From Gracilariopsis chorda (lineage: Eukaryota; Rhodophyta; Florideophyceae; Gracilariales; Gracilariaceae), in assembly GCA_003194525.1 (NCBI GenBank), contig NBIV01000195.1:1-64000 (forward strand): a stretch of DNA of 64,000 nt, in the 5' to 3' direction. Every line of letters starts with the position of its first letter. Position 1 is the stretch's first letter. This document shows positions 18,540 through 28,924 of the stretch, piece by piece. Below the pieces are notes generated by a model. That model saw only the letters and a program-made list of their open reading frames with translations, was not told the DNA's origin and did not search any database. The position numbers were made by a program, and so were the translations under genes.

Positions 18540-18803
18540 CCTATATTGACTGCAGTGCCAGCCAATGATGAGAAAGCGCGACACGTTGCTTTTTGTAACT
18601 GGCTGGCACTGCAGTCATTATGGGAGTGCCAGCCAGTTAGCAGCAAGCTTTGCTGCTGCTGCTGCTGCTGAATTTGTTAAGTGGTAGGGAGGCGTTGCAC
18701 CAAATGGCAGTTTTGCATGCGCGTAGAGGGGCATACAGGGCGGTTAATTGGCTCAACGCCTCCCGTCAATCAAGAACACCCCCCTGATACATGTGTAAAT
18801 CAT
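18540..18803. repeat. Palindrome- and CAG-rich repeat, unit 3
   Basis: Partial unit: ctggcactgcagt, a CTG run near 18652-18670, gggaggcgttgcaccaaatg and tcaatcaagaacacccccctg. The next unit begins in the opposite orientation just after it, so the blocks meet near 18800 head to head. Confidence 0.6.
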
Positions 18804-19330
18804 TAAGAGTGGGGTGTTGAGATGTATGAGGGAGGTGTTGTTGATTGACAAGAGGCGTTGCGCCAAGAAATTCCCTTGCACGCCCCCTTCAGCGCATGCA
18901 ATTTTCACGCCTCCCCGCCAATTAAAAAATTCAGCAGCAGCAGCAGCAGCAGAGCTCGGGGCTCATTGGCTGCTGCAGCATGTTGACTGCCGCAGCTGCT
19001 AAATGGCTGGCACTGCAGCAGTGCCAGCCATACCGCTGTACAGTGGCTGGCACTGCAGTTATTTTGGCCGTGCCAGCCAATTACAATCTACTGTAATGTG
19101 TATACACAACTGCAGTGCCTGCCAATCACCAACGTGCGAGCGCTTAACCGCAACTCTGTACCATATTCACTCTCTGCGTCGCAGCCCTCATTGGTTTGCA
19201 GGCCGTTTCCGAGCGATAGCGAGCACAAACGGCATGCAAAACCCCCACAATTACCTCAATTCAGCGGCATGCAGCGCCGCCCGCGGCGCAAGGCCGCTTC
19301 TACTTGTCTCTCCATTCTATAGATTTAAAA
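18804..19330 (-). repeat. Palindrome- and CAG-rich repeat, unit 4
   Basis: Reverse complement of unit 1 over about 500 bp. It contains CAG run 18935-18952 and the best palindrome of the region: TGGCTGGCACTG-cag-CAGTGCCAGCCA at 19004-19030, a 12-bp perfect stem. It ends in a GC-rich segment followed by cttctacttgtc, also seen (as cttcctcttgtg) after the plus-strand Helitron near 26067. Confidence 0.7.
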
Positions 19331-19349
19331 GCGTATGAGCGCCTACATC

Positions 19350-19700
19350 TTCATTGAACGGAGGCGTTGTGCCAATAAACACGCCCGCACGCCCTCTTCG
19401 GCGCCTGCATAAACCTCTTTCGGCGAAACGCCTCGTTGCCTTCCGAAGAATTCACCAGCAGCAGTAGCAGCAACAGCAGCGGCAGCAAAGCTCAAAGCTT
19501 ATTGGCTGCTGCTGTTTGTTTACTGCCACTGCTGCTGAGTGGTTGGCACTACAGTAAATGACTGCAGTGCCAGCCACTCAGCAGTAGCTGGCTTGCACGA
19601 CACGTGGCTGCCTTTTTGCACTACGCCAGTGCAGCACGCATATATACTGCACTGGTGCAGTGCAAAAATCATCTCGCTTGCTCACCCTAACCACTATTTT
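19350..19700. repeat. Palindrome- and CAG-rich repeat, unit 5 (divergent)
   Basis: Diverged unit with ggaggcgttgtgccaataaac, an imperfect CAG run (19455-19490), and cactacgccagtgcagc paired with actgcactggtgcagtg. It leads into the right terminal inverted repeat of the 17826-19811 element. Confidence 0.5.
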
Positions 19701-19811
19701 CACCTCCCACTTCAGGCTTGGCCAATAGCGCAGTGTCGTAACCTTTTGATACTTTGGGCACTGTTTGCTCGCCTGGGACCTAGGCAAGGCCGAGCTCGTG
19801 TGCAGGTCGCC

Positions 19812-20321
19812 ACATGAGTAACCTACTAAGTACCAGGGATATGGGAAAGTCGGGTGCTCCTCTGTGGTATACTGGTCGTTTGACGGCGATCAGGAATTCT
19901 GAGGGTTTCCCGGACCTAATACCAGCTTGCTGTGCAGGGTCCGGGGCGGCCGCCGTGTCGTACCTCTTGGGGCCGGAAAGCACACTTCGTTGTGTGAGTA
20001 AAGGCAGACCAATCCTTACAACCGGACGCGGGTTAAACATCAAACGGCTTGAAAACCAGCTGGGCACACTCCGCCCGTCATAATCCAGCTGGAGTGTGTC
20101 GAGAGTCCCTGTGCTGCGCACGACTGCATCAGGTAAACATAAGTCTTGCAGCAATTTTTTATTTGCTTATGCGACTAGGCCCAGTGGGTGCAATGCAACA
20201 ACCTGCAACCATTTTTTCACACTCAACTTTTTGTTATGTTGGAAATTATTCTGGAACTTTGACAAATGTTTTACCGGTTTAAAAATATAGAATTATTTTT
20301 TTCCTTTTTTGGTAAATTGAA
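19812..20321. other. Unassigned sequence before the Helitron tandem-repeat frame
   Basis: About 510 bp. Frames of 89 codons on the plus strand (19814-20083) and 124 on the minus strand (19780-20154) overlap each other and neither resembles a known family. The last 150 bp are AT-rich and could be promoter for the frame at 20322. Confidence 0.4.
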
Positions 20322-20657
20322 ATGACTCGAGGAGGTCCACGTCCAAATTCTGGTGGGGCCAGACCAAACTCTGGAGGTGCTCGGATGAATTCTGGAGGTG
20401 CCAGAGCCAATTCTGGAGGTGCACGAGCAAAGTCTGGAGGTGCAATAGCCAAATCTGGAGGTGCAAGAGCCAATACCGGGGGTGCTCGAGCCAATGCCGG
20501 AAGTGCCAGAGAGAATTCTGGAGGTGTCAGAGCCAGTTCCGGAGGGGCCAGACACAATGCTGGAGGTGCTCGAACAAACGCTGGAGGCGCCACAGCCAAT
20601 TATGGAGGGGCCAGAGTGAACCCTGGCGGCGCAAGGCCAGGATCTGGACGACCTTGA
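20322..20657 (+). CDS. Tandem heptapeptide-repeat protein (GGARxNS), 111 aa
   Basis: Nearly the whole frame is a run of about fifteen copies of a 7-residue unit, GGARANS with variations at the fifth and sixth positions, ending GGARPGSGRP. At DNA level this is a 21-bp minisatellite (unit like tctggaggtgccagagccaat). The arginine-glycine-proline pattern, particularly the final PGSGRP, resembles AT-hook-like DNA-binding tails. It lies just upstream of the Helitron frames in the same orientation and may be the N-terminal part of the Helitron protein or a small separate gene; a TGA at its end separates it from the ATG at 20688. The frame has stayed open despite the decay around it. Confidence 0.55.
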   Translation: MTRGGPRPNSGGARPNSGGARMNSGGARANSGGARAKSGGAIAKSGGARANTGGARANAGSARENSGGVRASSGGARHNAGGARTNAGGATANYGGARVNPGGARPGSGRP

Positions 20658-20687
20658 CGATTACCAGTTCCTCCTGCTCCAGATCAC

Positions 20688-21467
20688 ATGCCGGTAAATG
20701 AGAGCGGAGCAAACGTGCAAGGACCCATTGTTCCAGCCATGGAAGAGGACAAAAATACTCCTGCACCTACTTCGGTTGCAGCTGCAGATAGCACAAGCGC
20801 CGCTGGAGCCAGTGGGTCCGCTGCCATAGGTCTACCCACTTTGTGCCCAATTCCTGGATTTCTGGAGTTTGTGAGAGGCTTTCCAAGTCACATCCGAACG
20901 CATCTGATGCCTCCCCCTCTCCCACCGATGCCTGCAGAACAGATGCCGGTTGCGATGAAGTTGGAAGAGGATGAGATCATCCCTGCTCCTTCACAGCCAC
21001 CGCTGTCACCACCGCCGCCACAGCAGCCTGCTCTGCCACAAGCTGAACAAGAGGAAGAACAGATGCCAGTCCCGATGGAAGTGGGTGAAGATGAGATCAC
21101 CCCGGCTCCCTCACACCCACCGCCGCACCCTGCGCTGCCAAAAGCTGAGCAGGAAGAACCACACGTGCCCATTCCGATGGAAGTGGAAGAGGGTGAGATC
21201 ACACCGGCCCCCTCACACCAGCCACAGCATCAGCCACAGCAACAGCTTGATACGACGATCATGCAGTGTGCTGGACGTTTGGATCGAGGACGTTATTGCG
21301 TGTACTATGCATGGGATACACGGCTGATGAACTTTGAAATGATCCGTCCCTCCGGGCAAGCGTTGCAGAGTTTGAGATGCTTTCCACTGCGCGTCAAAGG
21401 CGATGCGGAAGATGCGGCGAGCACGCACACACGCTCTCCTCCTGCCCGTATCCAGACTGGACATTGA
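20688..21467 (+). pseudogene. Helitron protein N-terminal region, Pro/Glu repeat-rich
   Basis: 259 open codons. The middle has three tandem copies of a roughly 40-residue unit containing MPVPMEVGEDEITPAPS followed by a proline/glutamine run, a low-complexity acidic linker. The last 60 residues (RGRYCVYYAWDTRLMNFEMIR) look like a folded segment. The frame is lost at 21467 and the following sequence continues in the frame beginning at 21377, so a frameshift lies between about 21380 and 21460. It is placed as the N-terminal part of the Helitron protein by position and orientation. Confidence 0.6.
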
Positions 21468-22036
21468 GAATTCATTTCTGCAAGTACTGCGGATGCGTTC
21501 TGCTTGGCAAAGAGAGCAATTTAGTGTGCCGTGGAATGAAAAGAATGTCAGGGTGGGGCGTCACGTTCCGCAGAAGGCATGGCAGCGAGTTGGTTCGCAG
21601 TCTTAATAGCCTGAGAGCCTTTCACAGCCATTTCCTCAACTTTAATATGCTTTTCGTGGCGACGCTAGCGTTCATGGACATGTTTTGTGTCGCTGGAGGC
21701 GGTCCGTCCTTTCTCAGACTTGAGGGCAACGCAGCTCTTGCTCTGCCCACGCAGAACCAGAACAACACCCGCTACAGCTTTCTGTGGGGTACCGTCCCGC
21801 CTTCCTTGGATCCATCACACTATTCTCGTGCCGATATGCGTGCGTTCATTCAGGACATCAACTTAAGAGACATCGTACCCAAGTTGTACGATGTCATCCA
21901 GCCCAAACCAGACTTGGTGCACGAACGTTACCGATCCTTGCTTAGTACGGAACAGCAACAACAACAACAAAATGCAGAGACCGCCGTGGATATCAGCGTG
22001 CACGCAGCGGAACAAGGAGTATTCGTACGTGGGTAG
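21377..22036 (+). pseudogene. Helitron protein, zinc-finger region
   Basis: 219 open codons. Starts with a zinc-knuckle-like RCGRCGEHAHTLSSCP (Cys-x2-Cys-x4-His-x4-Cys) and a second pair CKYCGC, then LDPSHYSRADMRAFIQDINL and a polyglutamine run (21952-21971). Such cysteine clusters precede the Rep domain in many Helitron proteins. The frame stops at 22036 while related sequence appears to go on in other frames, so it is a decayed segment. Confidence 0.6.
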
Positions 22037-22263
22037 GAAGGAACCCGCATTGCTACAGTCAGTACTCCTCATGCAGGTGCTGGCCCTCTCCCTGAAGATG
22101 TTCCAGGTGAGGGGCCAACTATGATGAGAACACTCGTCGTTGATCCGACTGGCCTGTACTGAGTTGAGTCTCAGGTACCGCTCTTGGTAGAAGAAACCGT
22201 AACCGAAGAGCACGCTGCAGTGACAAGTGCTGCTGCTGCTAGATCAGGGGTGGCTGCAAATGC

Positions 22264-23632
22264 CCCAAACAATGCGCAAGTGCAGTAACGACTTCTAAAA
22301 CGGGCATCCAAACTTGCAGAGAAAGGCACTTTCCCTCTTCTCTACCCGTACGGGGATCAGCGCAAACCGTTTGACATTGGCCTGTTTCTGGATACAAGAA
22401 ACTTCACACAGCAAAGCTCAGGTCTCAGCGTCAACAAGTAGAAGCTCCGAAAGCTCACCTGGGCTCAGAACGCGAAACGACGTCTGTACTTGGACAACAT
22501 CGTCCTCAACAGTGGACGGTTGATGCAGATATGGATGCTCCGCACTCACAAAAACATTGAGAACATGCGACTACGTTTCCTGGAGAGAGAACAACAGGCA
22601 CTTATTGTACAAGAGCAAGATATTCAGCAAGCACACCAGCAAACAGCTCATGTGTCACCATCACAGGTCGCACAAATGGGACGCATATTTCTGCCCGATG
22701 ACTCGGTCAACTCAGCAGCGTACTGGAAGTACAAGCGCATGGATGTACAGGCCATCATAGCGCGGAGAGGACCGCCTTCTCTGTTCATTACAATCACCAT
22801 GAACATCTGGAGGGAGGACATCCAGCGCCTTGGTATGGATACCAGCAATCGGAGCGCATTTACGGGACAGAGTAACCGCCCTCGACCATTTGACCGACCT
22901 GATCTGATTGCAAGGTTGTACAACCAGTAGGCAAACGACTTCATGAAGGATTTGGAGAAGAACTCGGAGCACATCTTTGGATTGAAGTGCCTGGGGCTTG
23001 GATCAAAGCTCGAGTTTCGAGAGCGCAATGTGCTTCATCACCACATGCTCGTGTGGCTCGAAGGAGGCGTGATTGAAAAAGTTGATGTGATTGACGAGCT
23101 CATTCGTGCAGATCTTCCTTTTCTCGGTGAAGACGACGAGTTGCGTGGCCTCATTCGTTCCATGCACAGGCACCGCCACTCTTTCTATTGCCAGAATCGC
23201 ACTGGGCGTTGCAAGTTTGGATATGACGGCAACATAATTGTGCCGGAGACGTACCTTGAAGAAGGCAAGAATCCAGTGGTCTACCGCAGAAGAAGGCAAC
23301 ATGAACTCAAGATTTTGCCGTACAACCCAACTCTGACCAAGACGTACCGCTCTCATATCAACGTAGAGCGCACGCAACGAGGGGGCGCAGTGGCTTATCC
23401 GATGAAGAACGCGTTTAAGCAGCCGAAAGCCCAGGAGCTGGTGCTCAATGTGAGTGATGCTAATGAGACAGGCACAAAAAACGACCAGCAACAAGAGCCA
23501 CAGGCGCAGAACGACATTCGTGCACATATGCGAGCGCGTGTGGTGGGCGCCGTCAATGCCGCTTGGAGAATTTTCGAGTTTCGACATGTTCACATCGTGC
23601 CACAAGTAGAGCGACTGGCCATTCACCGGTAA
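22264..23632 (+). pseudogene. Helitron Rep (Helitron_like_N) domain, interrupted
   Basis: Rolling-circle replication initiator region. Visible: FPLLYPYGDQRKPFDI and a truncated LTWAQNAKRRLYLDNIVLNSG across a stop at 22440, then GPPSLFITITMN (typical Helitron N motif), the end ARLYNQ followed by a TAG at 22928-22930, then the metal-binding HUH region LEFRERNVLHHHMLVWLEGG, and HRHRHSFYCQNRTGRCKFGY. In intact families this nicks the element ends. Stops at 22440 and 22930 and a terminator at 23632 make it inactive. The segments 22490-22930 and 22943-23632 are the two long open blocks. Confidence 0.8.
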
Positions 23633-23635
23633 GTA

Positions 23636-24475
23636 GTGCGATCGGTTCTTCTCAGAGGTACAAATCAAATGTATTCCTCATCGCCTCCGTCTACGTTGGA
23701 GAGATACTTTGCAAGGCCCGAAGCATATGCGAACCTCGACTACCTTTCGTGCTTTGAAAAAGTTCGATTGTATCGCACGCTTCCAGCCCGCGTGCTTAAC
23801 CAATACAACGGAGACAGCACTCAGGTTCCCACAGACGACTGCGATCCGCCCATGTACGTAGTAGAGCGCACGGAAGACGAGCAGTGCGTCGCAAGGATCA
23901 GAGGTGTTTCACCGTCCAACATTGAGCTCTTTGCTCTGCAGTTGCTGCTCATGAATCACGGCTCGACCTCTTATGAAGACGCAAGGACTTTCAACGGAAA
24001 GCAGTATGAAACGTATCGTGAAACTGCGATTGTAAGCGGACTGCTCGCGAACGGATCTGAGTTTGATATTGCATTCCAAGAAGCAGTGCAGATTTACAGC
24101 ACGCCCTCCGAGCTACGACCTCTGGTTGTCACACTATACCAACAAGGCGCAGACCTACGAAAAATGGGCGTCGAAAACTGGGAAGCACTATGTAGCGACA
24201 TAAATACAGGAGACGAGCAGCAACGAAAGCAAGAAATGCACCGACGTGTGGTGGATATCTCAGACCGGCACGGTGGGCGACTGCTTCGCGATCACAGCTT
24301 CTTCTCCAAACACCTACAGCAGAACCAAGTAGCATTGAATGAGGCAAATAGAGCTACAACATCTCGAAACGCGCGAGTGGTGCGAAATTCGTCAACTTTT
24401 CAATCAAGGTACGCCACCTTAAAACCTAGCCAAATACAAGTCATTGACACCATCATTGCCGCATTGAAACAATGA
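23636..24475 (+). pseudogene. Helitron linker region between Rep and helicase
   Basis: 279 open codons joining the Rep and helicase parts: YFARPEAYANLDYLSCFEKV, YVVERTEDEQCVARI, a FALQLLLMNHGSTSYEDARTFNG block typical of Helitron proteins preceding the helicase, and a C-terminal part ending TLKPSQIQVIDTIIAALKQ, the start of the Pif1 domain. A stop (24473-24475) cuts it from the helicase core. Confidence 0.75.
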
Positions 24476-25963
24476 CAGGGGCTGCAGGAGCGAACAAGCA
24501 CTCCTGAAAAACGTGTTCTTTGTGCAAGGATCCGCAGGAACTGAAAAGACATACGTGCTCAACCTCCTTCGTGATATCGCTGAGTCGGAAGGAATGCTCG
24601 CCGAAATGAGTGCTACAACAGGCATTTCAGCATCGTTGTACGAAGGTGGCCGCAATTTACATAGCCTTCTTGGACTGGGTGTAGCTGATAAGGACAGTAC
24701 AAGCAGCACCACAGCCACTTTGACTTTGTCAAAGTACGGACCCCTATCTCAACATGCAGAACTGCTACGCGACATAAAACTGCTCGTCTTGGATGAAGCG
24801 TCCATGCTCTCATGAAAGTTCTTCGACTCATGGATGCGTTACTCAAAGATCTTCACTGCAATGGAATGGAAAACCCGCCTACGTTTGGGAGCTTGACCAT
24901 CGTTCTATCCGGCGACTACGCCCAGCTGCTTCCAGTGGTGCCGCAGTTGTATATGGAGGCCAAGCCAAGTGGAAATGTGAGACCAGTCTACACAAACATT
25001 CTCAACGAATTGCCATGGACGAGTGATCTGTGGAAATTGTGCTCGGTTCAAGTGCTGTACCTCACCGAACAAGTACGCCAAGCCGATGATCCGGCATTTG
25101 CGTCACTGTTACGTTCCATTGCACGCAACACAATATTCAAAAACCCTCCACTACGACTCAGATCTATCGTTGGCATGCAAAACGCCTACCAATTCCTGTG
25201 GAAGTGGCTCACAACACGACGCAAGGAGGATCTGGATCTCAGCTAAATGCTCATTGCCTCCACAAACCAGTTGGTCGACGAACACAATGCAGCAGCGCTA
25301 GATCTATTTCCTGGTGAACGCTTCACTCTTCGGTCAGCTACGACGGTACAACCTGATCGTGGACAGAACCCAGAGTCTGAATTCGTAAGTTCTATCGTCT
25401 CCGAGTTTGCATATCAGTATGCGCCTACTGAAGTACCGCCTCATAACTTGGAGTTGAAGATCAGTGTGCCAGTTATGGTCATTCGGAACGTGCTGCATCC
25501 TGCTGTGGTCAAAGAAAGCTGTTCGTAGTCGTGGGTGTCGATCAGTTTACGATGCAGGTGGCTCGATTCGACGAGAACGGACAGGTGCTGGAACGACAGC
25601 TCCTGTATCTTATCGACTTCGAGTTTTCTTTCGCAGAAATTCGCATCATTCGAATGCAGTTGCCCATTCGTCTCGTGTTCGCAGCTATCGTTCACAAAGG
25701 AAAGTAAAACACGTTGGATGGCTTGGTTGTGGACGTGCGATCCAACTTGTTCTGCGCCGGTCAGCTGTATGTCGCAGTGTGACACGTTCGAAGGAACGAC
25801 CATGTGCTGCTCCTACATGATACGCAGCTTACATCTGCAAAAGCGCACACAATTCATCCCATGCCTGTGGCCATTGCAAAACCAGTGCTGCATGAGGCCA
25901 TTTAGTTCTGCATCCCTCCAAACCCATAATCCTATTTCTTGCGTTCTTCATTCACTGAATTAA
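24476..25963 (+). pseudogene. Helitron Pif1-like helicase, copy 2
   Basis: Helicase that would unwind the displaced strand during rolling-circle transposition. Walker A reads GSAGTEKTY: the invariant second glycine of GTGKT is glutamate, which should abolish ATP binding. Walker B LLVLDEASMLS is present but followed at once by a stop (24814). Further segments: GDYAQLLPVV, YLTEQVRQADDPAFASLLRSI, LIASTNQLVDEHNAAAL (after a stop at 25244), and the C-terminal part in another frame from 25535. At least three stops and one or two frameshifts. 24600-25963 is an inverted duplicate of 16511-17830. Confidence 0.85.
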
Positions 25964-26300
25964 AGTACTTGCTTTTCTGGTTTTGCTTTCTCCACCAATT
26001 TTTTCTTCACACCGCATTTATCAATCCTCTACAGCGGCGCACAGTGCTACCCATGGCCGAAGGCCGCTTCCTCTTGTGTGACTCCTAAACATTCTTATGT
26101 ATCAATTTGAGAGACAGAGTACATTGTAATCAATCTTCATTCAGTTATTGCAATCGTAGCTTTTATCAACACTATGACCGCAGATCACTCAAAAACGTTA
26201 TCTGATACCACCCTCCTGAAATTTGCAATAGTGATTCGCAAACACGCAGCTACAACCAGTAGCCGCGTTTCAGAGTGCATCTTCGGGACAGGAGAGGATC
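25964..26300. other. Helitron 3' flank and junction with element C
   Basis: The first 110 bp parallel the sequence after helicase copy 1 (ttttgctttctccacc, then a ggccgaaggccgc hairpin segment near 26055-26068). The remainder has no recognised LTR for element C, so C appears to lack its 5' LTR and primer site. Confidence 0.5.
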
Positions 26301-26672
26301 CCTCTATCAACAACTAAGGTAACGCCAGGCCGATAAAGACAAGATACTGCCATTCCTCGCGCTGAAGAAGGACAGGGTACAGCCCAAAGAAAATAGCAAA
26401 GCCTTAAGAATACCGCTATCAACCGTTTGGACCTGAAAACCTACGGAGGAGGACAGAATAGCGATCGAGACATAATTCACCTTCGCAGAGGAGGACAGGA
26501 TACTCCGGTGGTTAATTGCGATAACGGGGACCACGTCAGACCCCCAGACACCACTAAGGAAAACCAAAGCCGTAAACGGAGGTAGAGAAGAATAAATAGA
26601 AGACACCGCGATTCGGAGAGTAATACGGGCTCCAATTCTGAGAACAGCTCCGACTCAGAAAATGAGCCGCCT

Positions 26673-27890
26673 TTGAAGAAGAAATTACCAAGGGTCAGGA
26701 AGATCGTTACGGTAAACGATCTCTTTGCCAAGGGGGTAGATTATGAAACCTACAGGTTGAATGATCGCTCCACTGTTTACGACACGTCGGTCACTAAACA
26801 ACTTACGACGATTCAGCGCCAAATGGATATTCAAATGAAGAAATGCACCTTTTCAAACAAAGACCCGTTCTCAGTGCTGAAAGTCCTTACACGCTCCTAT
26901 TCGGCGTGCAACACCAACGGCGTGCATGACGGTGCCACCATCTGGTGCTTTCAGTTTTACCTCACTGGGCAGGCGCACACCCTCGTGCAACCCCGCCTCA
27001 CAGGAGAAAGGGCGATTGTGGATGATCCTGGAACGGAAGTCCTGTTGACGTTCCTCGAGGTGGTCAACGCCCTTCTCAAACGGTACGCCACAGACGACTG
27101 GACTGCAGATGCCCACTCTGACGTCACCTCCTATCGGGAGAGCACGGGAATGACTGAAACGGAGTACTACCAGAACTCTGGAGCAAAGCCCCCAGGTGTG
27201 GAAAAGTGTACTCCGAACGGCTGTTAAAGTCGCTATTCGTCGAGGGACTCTCCCTTCGATAGGCCCGAGGGTGGGCAACCATTTGACCACCCACCCTCAG
27301 ACCACCTATACGGAGTTAGTGCGCTTCGCGAAATCCTACGGGGATACCCACCGCACTGCACGGCGAAGCCACGCTCCACTTTCGTCAAACCATGCACCTC
27401 AAGGAGTTGCAAGGCTACGGCCTTTACGTTGGACACCAGAACCTCAAGAAATGCTGAAAATCTAACGATCGACGACGAGCAACACGCCCTTGCTCTCAGC
27501 TTTGCGTCATCTTAAAAGGCGCCGTCTCTTTCATAAACTACCTCGTCACCCACCTCATACACCTCAGCGGGATCCTTTACGAACGTCCGCTTCGCAAGTC
27601 CTCGAAGTTACCCACCACTTCTTAGAAGTTATTTGTCCCGAAAAACCGTGCAATGCACCACTCTCACCCCGACAATAAGTGGCTCCATCATTCAGGAGAG
27701 GAAGATGTATTTTCAGACAGCGAAAGACATCTATGCGGAGAATGATAGTTACCATACCGCTTATGGCGATTTCTGCTCCCCTCAAGGTCGTTATGAATAC
27801 TGCACCCCATTGAAAAAAGCGGCTCAACCAGTCCCGGCACCTCCTACGCAGGGACCGGCCGCCCCGGCTGCAGCTCCTATCACGCTGTAA
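26673..27890 (+). pseudogene. gag: Element C gag, decayed
   Basis: The first 185 codons (26673-27227) match the Gag core of element B: VDYETYRLNDRSTVYD, DPFSVLKVLTRSYSACN, CFQFYLTGQAHTLV, LLKRYATDDW, YRESTGMTETEY. After 27227 the similarity continues through frameshifts, with ALALSFASS near 27490 corresponding to B's ILALSFSSA, and a final Pro/Ala-rich segment ending at 27890. The zinc-knuckle area is not recognisable. Sequence upstream (26301-26672) reads partly as the disordered N-terminus but with stops. It is a non-functional copy. Confidence 0.85.
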
Positions 27891-28189
27891 GGGAACGCTG
27901 TGACCTCGTTTGCACCGCTGTAACCAAACGCTGCGCTTGGAACTCCGACACCCTCCACTCAGGGATCCTCAGGACTGCGCGTAGAGGCTCCGCGTGGCCC
28001 CTTTCCTTCGAGTCTCAGTCCAACGGAAGTCGCCTCTGGGAAAGGGGGGAAACCCGTTTGCCAAGTTGCAATGGAATTGGTGGACCCCCCACTCCAAAAT
28101 GGGACGAAAGCACCCCGATTTTCAGCGGACCCGTCCACCACCTTCGAGATATCAGTATATCTGCTCCGACGCTAGAACTATAAAGTATT

Positions 28190-28850
28190 TGTTTCCTTAG
28201 GATGCTCCCCTCTCGCATAAACCACCTCACGTTCCATTTTGGACACAGGCGTTGGTCTAAACCTAGTACATGTTGACATGATCCCCCGGTGAGCTCTGAA
28301 CTCCCTAAGGATGGAAAAACTACCAACGGTGCGGGATTCCTCGCGGCCAACGTTAGAAATCCTCGGAGCTCTGCCCTTATATCTCCGTGTCGGATCCTCA
28401 AAGGAGATAATGTGGTTCCTGTTGGTGACAAACTTGGCCACACGCTGCATACTGGGGATTTCTTTCGTAGACCGGTATTTGCGTGCCATCTACCCACGCT
28501 TGCGGAAGGTGACATTTCATACTGCCGCCCCTGTAGGTATCGCATCCGCATCTCCGGGACCCGACGCAAATGCGCGTCAAGTGGGTAGACTTCTAAAGGA
28601 GGCGCAATCGAACAAACTTCGCGTGGTGAAAAACGTTCAAATACCCGCGAGGAGCCACACCGAAGTCTGGGTGCAATCATCCACCTCAGTTTTGTCCTTC
28701 TTGCAGGGGAATCCTTACCTTATTACGAGGCAGCATTCCATGATGGCAAATGGTGTCATGGAAATAGTGCCAACCATCCCCTTCGGGGTTCTCGTTGCCA
28801 ACCTTAAGGAGTCTCTTTTAAGGCTTCACAAGGGAACCGTAGTGGGATAG
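28190..28850 (+). pseudogene. Element C protease region
   Basis: Aspartic protease start of Pol. The catalytic DTG survives at 28242-28250 in ILDTGVGLNLVH, matching B's VLDTGAGPNLVH. A stop and a frameshift follow almost at once; the frame from 28311 then gives ILGISFVDRYLRAIYPRLRK (B: ILGTSFIDRYVKAIYPGLRK) and MMANGVMEIVPTIPFGVLVA before a TAG at 28848-28850. The coding ability is lost. Confidence 0.85.
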
Positions 28851-28924
28851 CTCTACCCGTTCCTACAGGACTGGCTCAGATCCCGCCAACGGAATATCTC
28901 TCCGTACAGGACACTTTCACCGCA

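Larger units (their letters stand above)
17826..19811. mobile_element. 2-kb element with 31-bp perfect terminal inverted repeats
   Basis: The left end starts ggcgacctgcacacgagctc and the right end (19781-19811) is its exact reverse complement for 31 nt; similarity continues, with mismatches, for about 250 bp on each side (17826-18100 against 19560-19811). It interrupts helicase copy 1. The interior is made of the CAG/palindrome repeat units. No transposase is seen, so it is a non-autonomous or fold-back-like element. No obvious target duplication flanks it. Confidence 0.7.

Noticed and set aside
19814-20083. 89-codon frame as a host gene or rRNA fragment
   Set aside because: No recognisable protein family and no rRNA consensus; overlapped by an equally long frame on the other strand.
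20322-20657. CRISPR array or satellite
   Set aside because: The 21-bp units are contiguous without spacers and encode an uninterrupted heptapeptide frame; it is a coding minisatellite.
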